DNA of 64,000 nt. It comes from Roridomyces roridus (Eukaryota; Basidiomycota; Agaricomycetes; Agaricales; Mycenaceae). Positions 43,327 to 57,940 of the stretch are shown here, piece by piece. Below the pieces are notes generated by a model that saw only the letters and a list, made by a program, of their open reading frames with translations, did not search any database and had not been told where the DNA came from. The DNA is taken from contig JARKIF010000008.1 in the NCBI GenBank assembly GCA_029378245.1, positions 62,001-126,000 on the forward strand, in the 5' to 3' direction. The position numbers and the translations under genes were made by a program. Every line of letters starts with the position of its first letter. Position 1 is the stretch's first letter.

Positions 43327-46300
43327 CTATGCCATAAGCTGCTTGAGCGCAGCAACATGCGTCTCGCATCTCTCTTCAATGTCCACATGCGTAATGGACG
43401 AACGAAGTTCCGCCTCCAGCTTCCGAATGAATGTTCAGGTGATAATCATAAAGCTGAAAACGCAAGCAAGGCACACACCTGCAACAATTTGTCCGCTTGC
43501 CACATCCTCGTCGGGAGATTCTCCAGGGCGACGTACATCGCGGGGATCGACTCGCAGCGCAGGAGTTCTGCCTCGTTACTCCGCAAGATGGCGAGTGCAA
43601 CTCGGAACAGGACGTCCAGTCCATCAACAAGAAAGACGTCCCAGACACGGAAGAGCGTCTGCAAAGTGTTGAGTAGGCAAACTGACATGAGTAAAATATT
43701 GTACCTCGACCGGCAAGCAGTCTGTGAATAGCGACAGAAACCAGGAAAAACAGATGGCAGGTAGATCTATACCAAGATCTGCGAGGTGGGCGTGTAGCTT
43801 TGGGGTGTATTCCTTCACATAGTCGAGCAGGACCAGAGGGCACGCTCGAGATGGAAGGAGAAGAGGTGAAAAGAAATCCTCGGGAAGAATTCTTTCCACA
43901 ATGGCTGCAAGTGCCCAAAAGGCTTCCTCTTCATCTGCATGTACCAGTAGCAGGGTGGATGTCACAAGATTCATTCCCTGGCAATAACCCACCGCCGGAT
44001 TGCGCCTGTAGAAATGAAATAAGCTCGGACGAAAAAAAAAGGATTTGAACACACCGGCTGTAGGCTATCAATACCCGCCGCAACTTGACGACACCTGCCC
44101 CATCACCCCCAAAGAACACGTTCAGCGGCATCGTCCTGCCCACATCCTTTTCAATCTCCGCCACGACGGCCCCAGAGTCGGACGCGGCCAGCAGATCCCG
44201 AAATAACCCCGGCTCCTTCATCTCCATCCCGCCACTGCACTCCAACCAGACCTTGGAGCGATACACCAGCGGAATCCCGGCCCGAACAAGCCGATCAAAC
44301 TCCCGCCGCTCATCCCGATTGCCGAGCTGGGCAAACCCAATCAAGCCGTCGCTGTGAGACAGCTCGTCCTCCGCAAGCTCGGTACCAAGCCCTAATATAG
44401 CGGCTGCACCACCTGCAACAGACGCTACCGCTGCAGCAGCCTTGGACGCTGCGCCTCGCCCTTTGGTTCGCTGACGAACAAACGCATCCCATTCCTTGCG
44501 TTGCGCTGCCTGCCGCTCGTCGTGGATCGTGGTCAGATCGTCCAGCAGCCTTCGAACAGTGTTGGCGCAGGCGTGCCGCGGAGTGTCTGCTGTTACTGCC
44601 AAAACAGCCGTATTCCCCTGGGATGGGGTCGGGGGCCCCGCAATCGAAAGCCGCTTGGACTTGATGCTCGGAGTAGCGGACTTGATGCTAGGTGCAATAT
44701 GTGAAGACTTGACGCTCGATCCAAGGTCCGAAAGCGAACCGCTGCCGTCCGAGTGACAATCGCATTCGCCCTTGACGATGTCGATGCTGAGACGCTCCGG
44801 ACCGTCCTCACCATCTTCTGGCCAACTATTGTCTTCTTCGCGATCCGCAATCTTGACTCCTGTAAGGCATGCAGGTGCCGTGTTTCCGCACTCTCGCGCT
44901 CGGATGAGTAGCAGCACATCGTACTGCGCAATATCGTAGACGAAACCATAACGGTCCGTCAGCGCGTCACCAGCAGAAAAACGCGCAGCCGATGGCAGTG
45001 GTTGCTGGGTAATAGAGAAGCGGAAATCACGGGCAGTCAATGGGGTGTAAGTTCGGGACAGATATTGAGTGGGTGGTTTCGCCATGGCAGGAATGATCGA
45101 ATCGAGCGGCACCGACGGCCCTTTACGGACCGTACCTGCTGGTGTCGCAGCAACGGAGGTGTTGGCACCGCCACCCGGCTTCTGTTGCTGGGTGTCTGGT
45201 GCTGCAGAGGCTTTTCGCGGCTGGCCAGCCATGAAATTAGCGAAAAGTGGCCCCGGTGAGGACATGAGTGCAGCCGCGCGAGACTTCTTGGGCTTCCCAC
45301 CACGGAATCCATCTTGACTCGGCGCGCCCGCACTCCCAAGCGCGCGACTGAGGTTCAGTATAGTTTCAGCAGGCGATGTGAGTGGCGGGCTGAATAGCCC
45401 TGCTGGTCCCGATGCCGCCGCCTCTGCTCCTGTCTCAATTGGCTCCAGGTTACGGCGTTCTCGACGTTCTTTCGCAGAATCACGGAAAACGATGCCCTCA
45501 TCCCGCGCATTCTTAATCAGCTCGAGCGCCAAGCCGCGCAATGAGAGGCCCCGTCTCGTGTCCCTGGTCAGCCAGAATACTGGCAGGATCAGATGTCATG
45601 ACCCGAGTAGGCGTTGGCAATCGCACGGAGCGACGATCCCTGAATAAGTACTACAGGAACGTCTTCGCGAGATGCAGATGTTGTTGATGCGTCAGAGTTG
45701 TCCAACACGGTGGTAAGATGCGGAGCAGCGGCGGTTATGGGTGAAAATGTGCTCTGCACTGGCGACGTCAGCCCACTCGTGTACGTCGTGTCGGTGGAAT
45801 GTACAGATGCCGCGTCTGAAATGATGCTCTGCCGGCTGGCATTGAGTATGGAGGAACCCAGAGTCCCAAAGACGCTACGCGCCGTCCTCCGTCGGTTGGG
45901 ACTACCGCGCGGGACTGCAGGAGGGACCTCGACTTCCTCCTTGGGCGCTGCTGGCAAAGAATCGGAGGTGGGATCCGGATGTATATCGGATTTGGAAAAT
46001 GTACGAGTTCGCCCTTTGGTCCACCAGGTGCCAACCCACTCGCCCATTGATGGGCGGTCCGGTCGAGGTCGAACGGTCGTTTGGTTGTCAGGTAGCACAG
46101 AGGCGCTATCGCTGGAGGTGGGGAATTGAACAGGAGTATTGATTGTCGGTGTAGGAGGCCCATCTGCGGGTAGGCTTCGTGGAAGTTCTACCTCATCTTC
46201 GATGGCCTCCGTAAGGGACTCGCTCAACGACTGGTTTTAAGAGGGTAAGGTTTCCAGGTCAAAGGGCAGGTGCTGCAAGACGCACCATTAAGCTGTGTTC

Positions 46301-47035
46301 TCTGCGAACCCTGTGGTGCTGCTGCTCATCATCGTCGGTAAAGACGGTCTGTATGACGCGACGAGCAATTTCTCGCTCCGAGACGAGCTGTAGTTCGTTC
46401 ATGAACATCTCTGCACGCACACGGCGCGCCACCTCCTTCTCCTGCAAAGCCTTGCGCCCCTGCTCGAGCTCCACGCGAGCCTGCGAGAGATTATGTAGTG
46501 CCTGAGAGAGGACACGGAGCGCGGAATGATATGGGTGGCTGGAGACCTCCGCTGGCGACTGACTGGAGACGCTGAGATTAGATATGGCCTCCTGGATAGC
46601 GTCGTCCGAGCACTCGTGCCAGTTCGTGTCCAAGACCTGGGCCTTGACCGCTAAATCAATTTCTTCTGCATCGCCCGACTCGGTAGTCAGGAGGATACTG
46701 GGCCGTGAGTCGCCCACGACGAAGAGCGGGGCAGTTCGCGCGTCACGATCCCAGAGAACAGAGAGTGAGCTCGACGATGCCTTGTGAGTCGTAGCCTTGG
46801 ACACTGAGTTGGGCGCGGAAGATTGGGGTTTCGTATGTCCCCGGATGCTACCCTCCCATGAAACGGACTCGTCGCCATTCTGCTCGAGCTGGGTCCTGAG
46901 GGTGAAATAATTGGTCGTGTGTCGAGATTCAGTGTCTCGAGTGCCGCGATTTTTGCGCGTCCTGCTGGATGTTGGGATGTCCTCTGGAAGTAAAGGATGG
47001 TCGTTTACTGGTGTCTGGGGCTGGATAGAGGCCAT
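43327..47035 (-). CDS. TBC domain Rab GTPase-activating protein
   Basis: A large GAP for Rab GTPases in membrane traffic. The start MASIQPQTPVNDHPLLPEDI is at 47035. The N-terminus has NYFTLRTQLEQNGDESVSWE and a coiled coil (ALHNLSQARVELEQGRKALQ). A Ser/Pro-rich linker follows. The TBC domain has FDRLVRAGIPLVYRSKVWLE, the Arg finger IEKDVGRTMP, the Gln finger NPAVGYCQGMN, PEDFFSPLL, CFSWFLSLFTDCLPVE and FRVWDVFLVDGLDVLFRVAL. Both catalytic fingers are intact. Two one-base slips, at 45610-45611 and 45529-45530, break the conserved stretch that should read IANA, then TRVMTSDPASILADQG, then LIARL and ALELIKNARDEG. Each is cured by one base fewer. The stop lies at 43327. Confidence 0.82.
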
Positions 47036-47277
47036 TCACATGGGCACCAGGTACCGCGAGGCAACGACAGGCTGACTGGTAAGAGCGTGACTGTAACGAA
47101 ATGACCACCATGTTAGCAACCGTCGACCCGTTTCAAATGAAGAAACCGTCATTTCGCCTTCCCTATGTCTTTTACAATAGCTTTCAATAAATGGTACTTG
47201 GCCTTGACCCGAATTTATGCATTAGAATTACAACATTGTCGACCTACAACTTCCCCAATCCCTCCGAGACCTTGAAC

Positions 47278-49038
47278 TCACAACCAGGTCTTGGCCTTGA
47301 CCTCCGCCAACGTCACCCCCTCAGCCATATCCAACAACGTGAGCCCCCCATTCGCGCGGTCGACCTCAAACGCAGCGAGCTCAGTGATAATCATACTGAC
47401 CGTCCGCGCGCCCGTAAGCGGGAGCGTGCACTCGTCAAGGATCTTGGGACTCCCGTCTTTCGCGGTGTGCTCCATGGTGACGATCACTTTGGTCTTGTCT
47501 GGGTTGGAGACGAGGTCCATGGCACCGCCAATGCCTTTGAGCATCTTGCCTGGGATCATAAAGTTGGCAATGTCGCCTGACTTGGAGACTTGCATGGCCT
47601 GTTGGTGTAAGTTTTAGTATTTATTTTGTCTGCTTAGGAGGATACATACACCGAGGATGGCGACGTCGATATGACCGCCACGAATCATGGCAAACGAGTC
47701 GCTGGAATCTAAGTCTGGTTTAGGCAGAGCAAGCGCGTCGACAGCGACTACCTACCAAACAGGGAAGCCCCAGGAAGGAGCGTGATCGTCTCTTTACCAG
47801 CATTGATCAAATCCCTGCGCACACAGTTCAGTATCCAACTGAGAAAACAAGATCAACCTTACGCGTCGAGCTGCTCCTTCGTGGGGTACGGACCCATGCC
47901 CAAGATACCGTTCTCACTCTGCAGCCACACACTGACGCCCTTGGGCAGATGTTCCGGCACGAGCGTCGGCATCCCAATGCCCAGATTGACGTAGAAACCA
48001 TCCTTGAGCTCCTTTGCGGCGCGTTTCGCGATACGGTGTCTCTGCTCGTTTGCTGCAGCCTTTTCCGGAGCGAGCGAGGATTTGGGCGCGGAGGGATCAG
48101 GAGCGAGGGTGACGACTTCGATGAGTTTGGGTTCGGTTGCAGTGACGATGCGGTCAACGTAGACTCCGGGGAGGTGAATATTGTTGGGATCCAGCTCTCC
48201 TATAGGAACGATGTGCTCGGCCTCGACGATAGTGAGTTTGGCGTTCCTGGCCATGACGGTGCTGAAGTTGTTCGAGGCATACCTACAAATAAATCATCAA
48301 TAATGAGGTCCTACAGTTGGGACACTTGCATACCGGAATACACAGTTACCAGACTCGTCGACCTTCCACGCGTGGATGAAAGCGATATCGCCTGCTATAG
48401 CAGTCTCCATCACGTATCTGCGTCCAGCAAATTCGCGTGCTTCCTTGGGTATACCAGCAATTGCTACTCCAGCAGACATGCCACCCTCGTTGTAGCGGCA
48501 GGGTATGGTGCCTTGTTCGACAGCAGTATTCGCGCCGGTCGGCGTGAAAAAGGCAGGTATGCCAGCAGCATGAGCACGTATACGTTCAGCCAAAGTGCCT
48601 TGCGGAACTAGCTCCAAGGAAATTTGACCCTTGAGATACAAGGACTCGAATTTCTTGTTTCTGCAGAGGATGAACGGAGACGCCCAGACAAGAAAAATTG
48701 ACCGCCTACCCGCCCGGATAAGATGCGATAACTTTGCCCAGTTGATCCGTATTCAGCAGTTTACCAAGACCAGAGTCGCCTGAGCCCGCATTGTTGGACA
48801 CACCCGTCAGATTCTGGACATCCTTGCGCCTAGCAAGAGCTGCAAGCAATGTATCTGGAATGCCAGCGGCTCCAAAACCTCCGCAAAGCAATATGTCTCC
48901 AGATTTCACGTCTGCAATAGCTTCGTCGGGGGAGCTCCAAACTTTGGATTTCTTTGGGGGCTCGGCCGGGAGGCTATACTTCCTGGTGATGAGGGCGCGC
49001 AGGGCCGGCCTGCTCGAACGGTACGTGCAGACGAGCAT
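47278..49038 (-). CDS. Succinyl-CoA:3-ketoacid CoA-transferase (SCOT), mitochondrial
   Basis: This enzyme moves CoA from succinyl-CoA to acetoacetate in ketone body use; fungal versions also act as acetate/succinate CoA-transferases. The start [20 protein letters not shown] is Arg-rich and suited to mitochondrial import. The alpha part has [34 protein letters not shown] and [13 protein letters not shown]. The beta part has [20 protein letters not shown] and the catalytic Glu in [12 protein letters not shown]. Later come [25 protein letters not shown] and [16 protein letters not shown]. As written it stops after KAKTWL at 47278. An extra G at 47287-47288 seems to hide the true end; with one base fewer the frame runs on to 47244 with the usual short tail. 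Confidence 0.9.
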
Positions 49039-49188
49039 GGTGGAACGGTGAGAAATAACTCTACCCCGCTTCTTGAACACGGATCAACGTTTGTCCGTCT
49101 CCGTCGGACATAAGGTCCGATAGCAGGCACGGAACAAATCCATTCCCTACACGAAATCGTGTATATCCACGGAACACATCTATTCCTT

Positions 49189-51276
49189 TCACCGTCCCCT
49201 TCGTGTGCGCTTACCCTTGATCCCTTCCGCAGCCAGCACACGTTCAATCTCCGCCCTAATCTCACCCAAATTCACCCTCAACGTCTTGGCATCCTCGAAT
49301 TTCCGCTGCGCCTTGGCCTCCTCCACAAACGTCTCGAGCAACGCCTCCTGCTCAAGCAATGGCTGCAGCGTCAACGCCGTAGCCGACGACGGGTCGATGT
49401 AGCTCCCGTCGTCGTCGTCCTCCACAGCAGCCGCGACGACCTTTGCCGCGGTCCCACTCTTGGACTTGGGCAAAGACTGCAACGGAAACATGTTCTTCTG
49501 CAAGAACAAATTTGCACGTGTCATCACAGCAATCTGGACGCGCTCCTGCGAGCTCCCACTCCCATTGGGCGTCGGCAGGTTTCGTATTCGCTTCGCCAGC
49601 GAATCATACTGCGCAAAGGCTTCCAGCAGCCGTCGTCGTGCTGCCGATGCCTCCTTGGTAGGTTGTGAGTCGTGGCTAGAGCAACGGTCAATAGAGTAAT
49701 AACTGCTGCGCGACACGCACTTGAGAGACAGGATGAGTTCTTGGAATTGCGGCAAAGAATCTTCGATCTCCTTTTCGAGGACAAGAAATGCCTGAAAATC
49801 ATCGTTACTTTTTGTCAAGTCGAATACAAATATTCTAACCTCGTAGAGCTTCACGAATGGCGGGACATGGCTATTCTGCTGCTGATGTTGTTGCCGTCTG
49901 TATGAAATGAATGAAAAGGGTTCAAAGACGGATGCAGAGAGACATACAATAGCACAGGCCTGCACTCTCTACATATCCTGACCCCACGGAGAAACTTTTC
50001 CTCCTCCGCAGCCTCCTCCTGGAGTTCTTTCGCCCCACCGACACTCCCCGTCCGACGTTTTCGCACACCATAGTCGACGCCTTCACCGACCTCTTCGATA
50101 GTTCTCGTTTTGGGATCAACAACGAATAACACCGAACACAACTCTGGTCGTTGCGGTCGCTTGACCGGTAGCGCGCATATAATCTGCCCGCATAGTCTGC
50201 AATGATGCTTTCGGTTGGTTAGTGGGTGGAAGTTGGTCCTGCGGGGAGTTCAATAAGAAGAATAAAATGCAGATGGCGTCTCACGTGCAAAGAGGGCATT
50301 TGGTGACAGAGGAGTCCTCTTGCCACGGTGTTATGCGTTGTTCAGAGGCTAGAGAAATATCAAGTGGATGAACATTCAGGGGGGAAATAAATACCTCGAA
50401 TGTGCTCTTTCCCGCCCGATCCAGTGAGAATGCTCTTCAAATCGAGATCAAAAAACGACGACGCGCGGCGGTTTGAGCCTGATTGGTAGGAGCAAGCCCC
50501 GGCCGTCGGCCGACACCCACCGTAGATTGCTCTGGAAAGTGCAGCGCAACCAGTTTCTCGAATCGTCGCTCCAACTTTGTCCGCTCAGCAGACGCATACC
50601 CTGCTGAGATGGCATGTGCTTTGCGGTGCTCCAGGAACTCGTCCGTACGTGGCCGGTAGACACCCTTGGGCTGGAATCCGGGTCGGTAAGGCGCAGAGGC
50701 CTGTCGCGGGGTCATAGAAGGTGAAGACGGTGAAGATGGGACGGGTGTTGCTTGTCGGGACGGCATCGACGAGGAGGAGACACGCGACATTGGGGCGGAT
50801 GGAGGTGGAGATGTAGCTAGGGAGGAGGTGCGAGCAGGAGGAACGACGGAGGTTAGCGATGCCGCAACGACATCTCCGTTGAGCGGCATGGAGTGTCGCC
50901 GGTTCTCTCCAGAAGGAAGAGGGGGCGAAGCGGGCGCCAAGGGTGGGGAGGACGGAGCCATCAGCATCGAGTTCGGCCTTGGCTGGGCAGATGGTGGTGG
51001 TGGTTCAGACCGCAGAGGCCCTGAAGCTGAGACCGTGCGGTTGTGACCGCCAGCCAAAGGCGAGGAGGGTAATGGAGAACGAGAATTTCGTGGAACGCGA
51101 CGGAATGTCGATGTCTTTCGCGGGAGGTCATCCGGGATGGGAGCTGGTCGAGGACGAAGCCGTGGAAGAGGGCAGAACGGAAGGTCACTTGAGGTGGACT
51201 TGGACTGGAAGTGAGTACCGTTCATTGGTGCAGGACTCCGAGGATGAGTCCTGCTCGGGCAAGTCTCTCTGGTCAT
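49189..51276 (-). CDS. PEP7: FYVE-finger rabenosyn-5 homolog (PEP7/VAC1)
   Basis: An endosomal tethering factor that binds PI3P and Rab5-type GTPases. The N-terminal third is Pro/Ser-rich. Next comes GFQPKGVYRPRTDEFLEHRK with AERTKLERRFEKLVALHF. After a doubtful joint near 50480-50510 (a 38-nt intron or a frame slip) the frame gives SSFFDLDLKSILTGSGG. The FYVE finger is split by introns: ITPWQEDSSVTKCPLC, then NRKHHCRLCGQIIC, PELCSVLF and RICREC. It has the RKHHC basic patch that binds PI3P. The C-terminal half is helical (FLVLEKEIEDSLPQFQELIL, RRRLLEAFAQYDSLAKRIRN) and ends with the Rab-binding type helix LEQEALLETFVEEAKAQRKF. The start is the first in-frame ATG; one 17 codons later is also possible. 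Confidence 0.82.
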
Positions 51277-51626
51277 TTTGCACCCATTCCGGCGGTTCAA
51301 TTGTGCTGGTCACAACTTCCGAGGGTTCCTCGTTTCGCGTGGAGGGATCGAGCAGAATAACGGGTACTGCCAGGGCCTCCTTGTCCCATAATCCATTCTG
51401 TGGTGGTGGGGTGGTTGCGAGTACAACGCTGGGTGGCCGAGAAGAGGCGCTGTAACGCGCTTGAGTGCTGGCAGCTGCCCGCTTGGACTGCCCGCGGGTT
51501 GGAAATTAGAGGACAGTCAAAATGAGAAATGCACGGACCTTGTATGCCTGGTAGGGAATGTGGGACATGAGGCAGGCTCAAAAGATGTGATCGTGTTTGC
51601 TGCAAACCTGTTCAACAGCAACACCC
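51277..51626. promoter_or_regulatory. Divergent promoter region, PEP7 / twinfilin
   Basis: 350 bp between the two start codons. No TATA box or other clear element was identified. Confidence 0.35.
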
Positions 51627-52884
51627 ATGTCTTCCCTTTCTGGGATCGCCGTCTCGCCAGAATTAACCGCAGAATTCGCTCGGGCCTGCGACGAGAAGCA
51701 GACGAGATTCATCAAGGTCTCCATCGAGAAGGGTGGGTGCGCCGCCGTTGCCCACCGCCAACCCTTATACCGTCCCCTGAAGAGTCTTTGGTCCACGAGC
51801 TATCCGTTCCTCTCCGTGGCTCTTTCCAAGAAGATTTCGCCCAACTCAACGAAATCCTCCAAGACGATGCTCCTGCGTACATCATGGCCAAGCTCGACGA
51901 TCCTCCTGCGGAATGGCTCGCTATCTACTACGTTCCCGACACAGCCAAAGTCCGAGACAAGGTCCTTCGCTTCTCGCATTACGTGTGCGAGCCCTAAATC
52001 TTCGTTACTTCTTAGATGCTGTACGCATCCTCACGGGCCTCGCTTCTCAAGACTCTGGGCTCGACCCTATTCTCAGACTCGATATTTGCTACTTCCAAAG
52101 TGGATCTAACGCCTGAAGCTTACGCTGCACACCGTAGACACGTCAACGCACCGAATCCACTTTCGGCAAGTGAGCAAGAGATGGCGGATGTGCGGGCTGC
52201 AGAGCGTGAAGCTGGCGGTCTCAGTGTCTATCAAGGCAGCCGGGCCCGCACTGGGCACATTGGCCAAACCGTTGGGATGCCCTGGCACCGGATCTCGGGG
52301 AGGCTATCAAGAGCTTGGCCGAGGGCGACGATTCCGTGCTTGTAATCGCCGTAAGCCAACAAGACTGTGATTTTCAGTGCACCAGTTGAAGACCAATAGA
52401 CCATTGACATGGCGTCCGAAACGATTGTTCTACACTCGTCATCGCCAAAGCAGCCTTCGGACATTGGCTCTTCTCTGCCAGCAGACAGCGGTGCCTATGC
52501 GTTCTTTGCATGGAAACATGCGCCGTCACGACGCGACATTGGTGCGTAGCAAATCTACGTGTCCAGTATCTTGCTTAATTTAGGTTCAGTATATATCTAT
52601 TCCTGCCCCTCGGGGTCTCCCGTGAAGCAACGCATGGTTTACGCTTCTGGGTTCAATGCACTCTTTTTCCATGCCAAGAACATTCTTGCCGACTCGCTGC
52701 TGACGCGCAAGATCGAGACTTCCACCCCGACGGAGATTGATGAGGTATACCTACGGTCTGAGCTTGACCTTGTGAGCGGTCAGGGCACGCCAGGGAGTGG
52801 AGTAGCTACGCCTCTGCTGGGTGAGGGAATGAGGAGGAGAAGAAGCCGTTTGCGCGCCCTCGTGGGCCTGCGAGACGGAAGTAA
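51627..52884 (+). CDS. TWF1: Twinfilin, two ADF-H domains (frame slips present)
   Basis: Twinfilin binds actin monomers and caps filaments. The start MSSLSGIAVSPELTAEFARA is at 51627. The first ADF-H domain has RFIKVSIEK and, after an intron, ESLVHELSVPLRGSFQEDFA, WLAIYYVPDTAKVRDK and MLYASSRASLLKTLG. The linker has NPLSASEQEMADVRAAEREA and GSRARTGHIGQTVGMPW. The second domain has ETIVLHSSSPKQPSDIGSS, GAYAFFAWKHA and VYIYSCPSGSPVKQRMVYAS. The basic tail KKPFARPRGPARRK is typical. Two slips are seen: at 52284-52285 (a G too few after MPW) and near 52828 (an A too few before the acidic NEEE and the tail). The family call is secure; the exact protein is not. Confidence 0.85.
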
Positions 52885-53096
52885 ATTACACTGAAAAATG
52901 TAGATTTATAATTCTGAATTCATACGGATCACCAAAACCGAATGGGTTTGTCGTGGGTGAGCGCGCTGAGCGCAGATCCGAGGTTTTGAAGGGTTGCCAT
53001 TTGCGGCTGAGATTGGTACGAAAATCCGGCGCAGCCTATTTGCCCCGATTTACTCAAACTGTGGAGACGGCCACCAAGTGACGCTCACCTAGAACC

Positions 53097-55283
53097 ATGG
53101 GTTGGTTCTCAAACCTCTTCTCCGCCGCGCCCTCCTCACAAGACTCACGCCGAGGACAAGCCCTCAGCTCGACCAACGATGCTTTTTCTTTAGGGCCCCA
53201 CCCGGACGCCTTTAACGCAGAGGCGTTGGAAGCTGGTGCAGGTCCTTCCTACACTTACCCACCGCCCAGCTCGCCTCAGGGATCCCCGATATACGGCTAC
53301 GTCCCTACCTCGTACGTCTTCAAAATCTATAGTATTTTGCTCAAAACCCACATCTTACAGCGCCGGTTCACGACATTCTTCTCTCCTCCCGATGCATAAC
53401 GACGCCTTGCCGCCTCCACGCTACCCACCACCCGCAGTTACGTGGAATCGTCTCCGCGCGTGGCTTGCGCGCGAATATCCTGAGCTTGGTGATACGCTCA
53501 ATTACGGAATACTGCCTCAAGACCTCGCCCAGTTCGAGATGCAGTTTGGCTTGGAGCTCCCGCCTGCTGTGCGTGAGTCGTATATCGCTGTGGATGGGCA
53601 GGAAGCAGAGTCTGCCGCTGGGTGCTCCGAGGGTCTGTTTTTCGGGCTGACTCTCCTCCCGCTCGAGGATGCACTCGAGGAGTGGCAGTTCTGGCGAGAG
53701 GTCGACGACGATCCATCCACTGGTGCTAATGTTCAACTCCGAGAGTCCATGCGATCCGTACCCACTGGCTGGATTCGCAAAGAGTACGCTCAGCGGGGCT
53801 GGATTCCTCTCATTGCGGACAAAGCTGGCAACTACGTCGGTGTCGACCTCAACCCCGAGGAAGGCGGGTCCGTTGGACAAGTGATTGTCTTTGGGCGCGA
53901 TTTTGACACCAAAGTCGTGCTCTGGACCGGGGATGGTCCTGACGGCTGGGCGAAATGGCTCGCGTGTTTCGTGGATGATTTGGAGAGTGGCGAAGGTTAT
54001 GAAATTGGTAATGGGGATACTAGCGACGAGGGTGAGGACGACCTCGGATATGAGAGCTATTTCTACGACGGGAATGGCCGGGGTCAGGGTGACGGCGGTG
54101 GAGATAATGGTGCAGGCGGCGGACTGCGGTTGTCGGGTGAATATAGAGGGTGGAATGTGTTGGAGGCCTGGGCGGATCGGAGTATGCGAAAGTGGCATGA
54201 AATGGGCCTCATCACAGAATCTTTGGGTCCTCCAGAAGAGAAGGAAGTACGACAGTGCCCACATTTTCTTGTTAGCCGTCGCTGATATTTTTTCCAGGTC
54301 AAACCCAACGCCGGACTGGGTGTCTTGCTGCCGTCTGATGCGGAGGTACCGATACCTGTCGTCAGCAGCGGTGAGGATGCGACCACTCCCGTCTCAACTA
54401 CCCGACCCTCCCTTCCCACCTATTAGCGTGACAAAACCTCCTGCGCCATTACCGGTTGACCTTCCTACTCAGGACGACATAGAAATGCTTCCATCCCCTC
54501 TAGACGACTCGCGATCCTCTTACCAGGATGATGACCTAGAATCCGGCCGTGCGCTGGGCATGCGCGAATTCTCTGGCGAACCCTCTTTTGTTCCCAGAAG
54601 AGCACCTAGCGTCCCCAACCAGCGCTCCTGTGCCGCCACAGGCTCCCTCGCCACCCGTGCCAATCCCTGACCTTCTCGCTGATTCTGCCCCGCCAATGGA
54701 CGCTGCTCCAATTACCCCATCTCATCCTCTGGCGTCCACGGCTTCCCCCGAACTCGTCTCGGTCTCGGTCAGTTCTTCGCCGCCGCCCACGGAGTCGCCA
54801 GCACCACCTCCGACATTAGATTCCGCCTCTCTAGCTGAACAGCCAGTTGAGCAACCAGCGGAACCAGCCGCTGAGCAACCAGCGGAGCCAGTCGTCGAGC
54901 AACCAGCGGAACCAGAACCAGCCGCTGAGCAACCAGAACCAGCCGCTGAGCAACCAGAGCCCGAGCCAGAGCCAGAGGTTGACCCTGATGTGACGATCCG
55001 GCTTGTTGGCGGCGGTGGTATCGCAGGCACATCAGTGGAGGAAGCCACTGTTGAGGGTGATGCCCAGGCCGAGGACGGCGTGCAGACGGACGGCGAAGTG
55101 GACACTGACGTGGAGTCTGTGAGCTCACAGGCTGCGACTGATGCGAATGGTGCGCCCAAGGAGAAGAAGCACAAGAAGACGATGAGCGGTCTTGCAGGGC
55201 TTAAAAAGCTAGGGGGACTCGGAGTGCGGAAAAAGGACTCGAGTGCTAGCGTGAAGGACATTGCGGTACCCGCTGCGTCGTGA
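53097..55283 (+). CDS. KNR4: Cell wall assembly regulator SMI1/KNR4 homolog (frame slips in tail)
   Basis: SMI1/KNR4 proteins link cell wall synthesis to the cell integrity pathway. The start MGWFSNLFSAAPSSQDSRRG is at 53097. After a small intron the Knr4 domain runs from VTWNRLRAWLAREYPELGDT through LPPAVRESYIAVDGQEAES, EGLFFGLTLLPLEDALEEW, GWIPLIADKAGNYVGVDLNP and IVFGRDFDTKVVLW. The tail is low complexity with many EQPAEP-type repeats (about 54.83-54.98 kb), then VDPDVTIRLVGGGGIAG and a basic KEKKHKKTMSGLAGLKKLGG end. The conserved domain is intact. The tail changes frame at 54415-54417 (CCC run) and again near 54.58-54.60 kb, each cured by one base; without correction the frame stops at about 54.42 kb. 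Confidence 0.82.
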
Positions 55284-55412
55284 GGAGCATGTAGTCTTTG
55301 CATTTTCAGATACCCCGACAATTACATTATTATTTTTCTTACTTATAGTCGTGGACAATTTCAAGTTGGAATAAACAAACGTACATATCGCGTGAGTTGA
55401 TTCTCGATCGTC

Positions 55413-57798
<2,386 letters not shown>

Positions 57799-57940
57799 TA
57801 TTCTGTTTTGCTTAGTAGGAACCCAAATGCGGAAGGCAGATCAGAATTCAGCCGAACATGGTCAGCCACTCACGTCTCTTGTCTCCTACCACAATCCCAC
57901 ATCCACACTCTTTTTACTGTCTTTACGAATAACGATAGCA

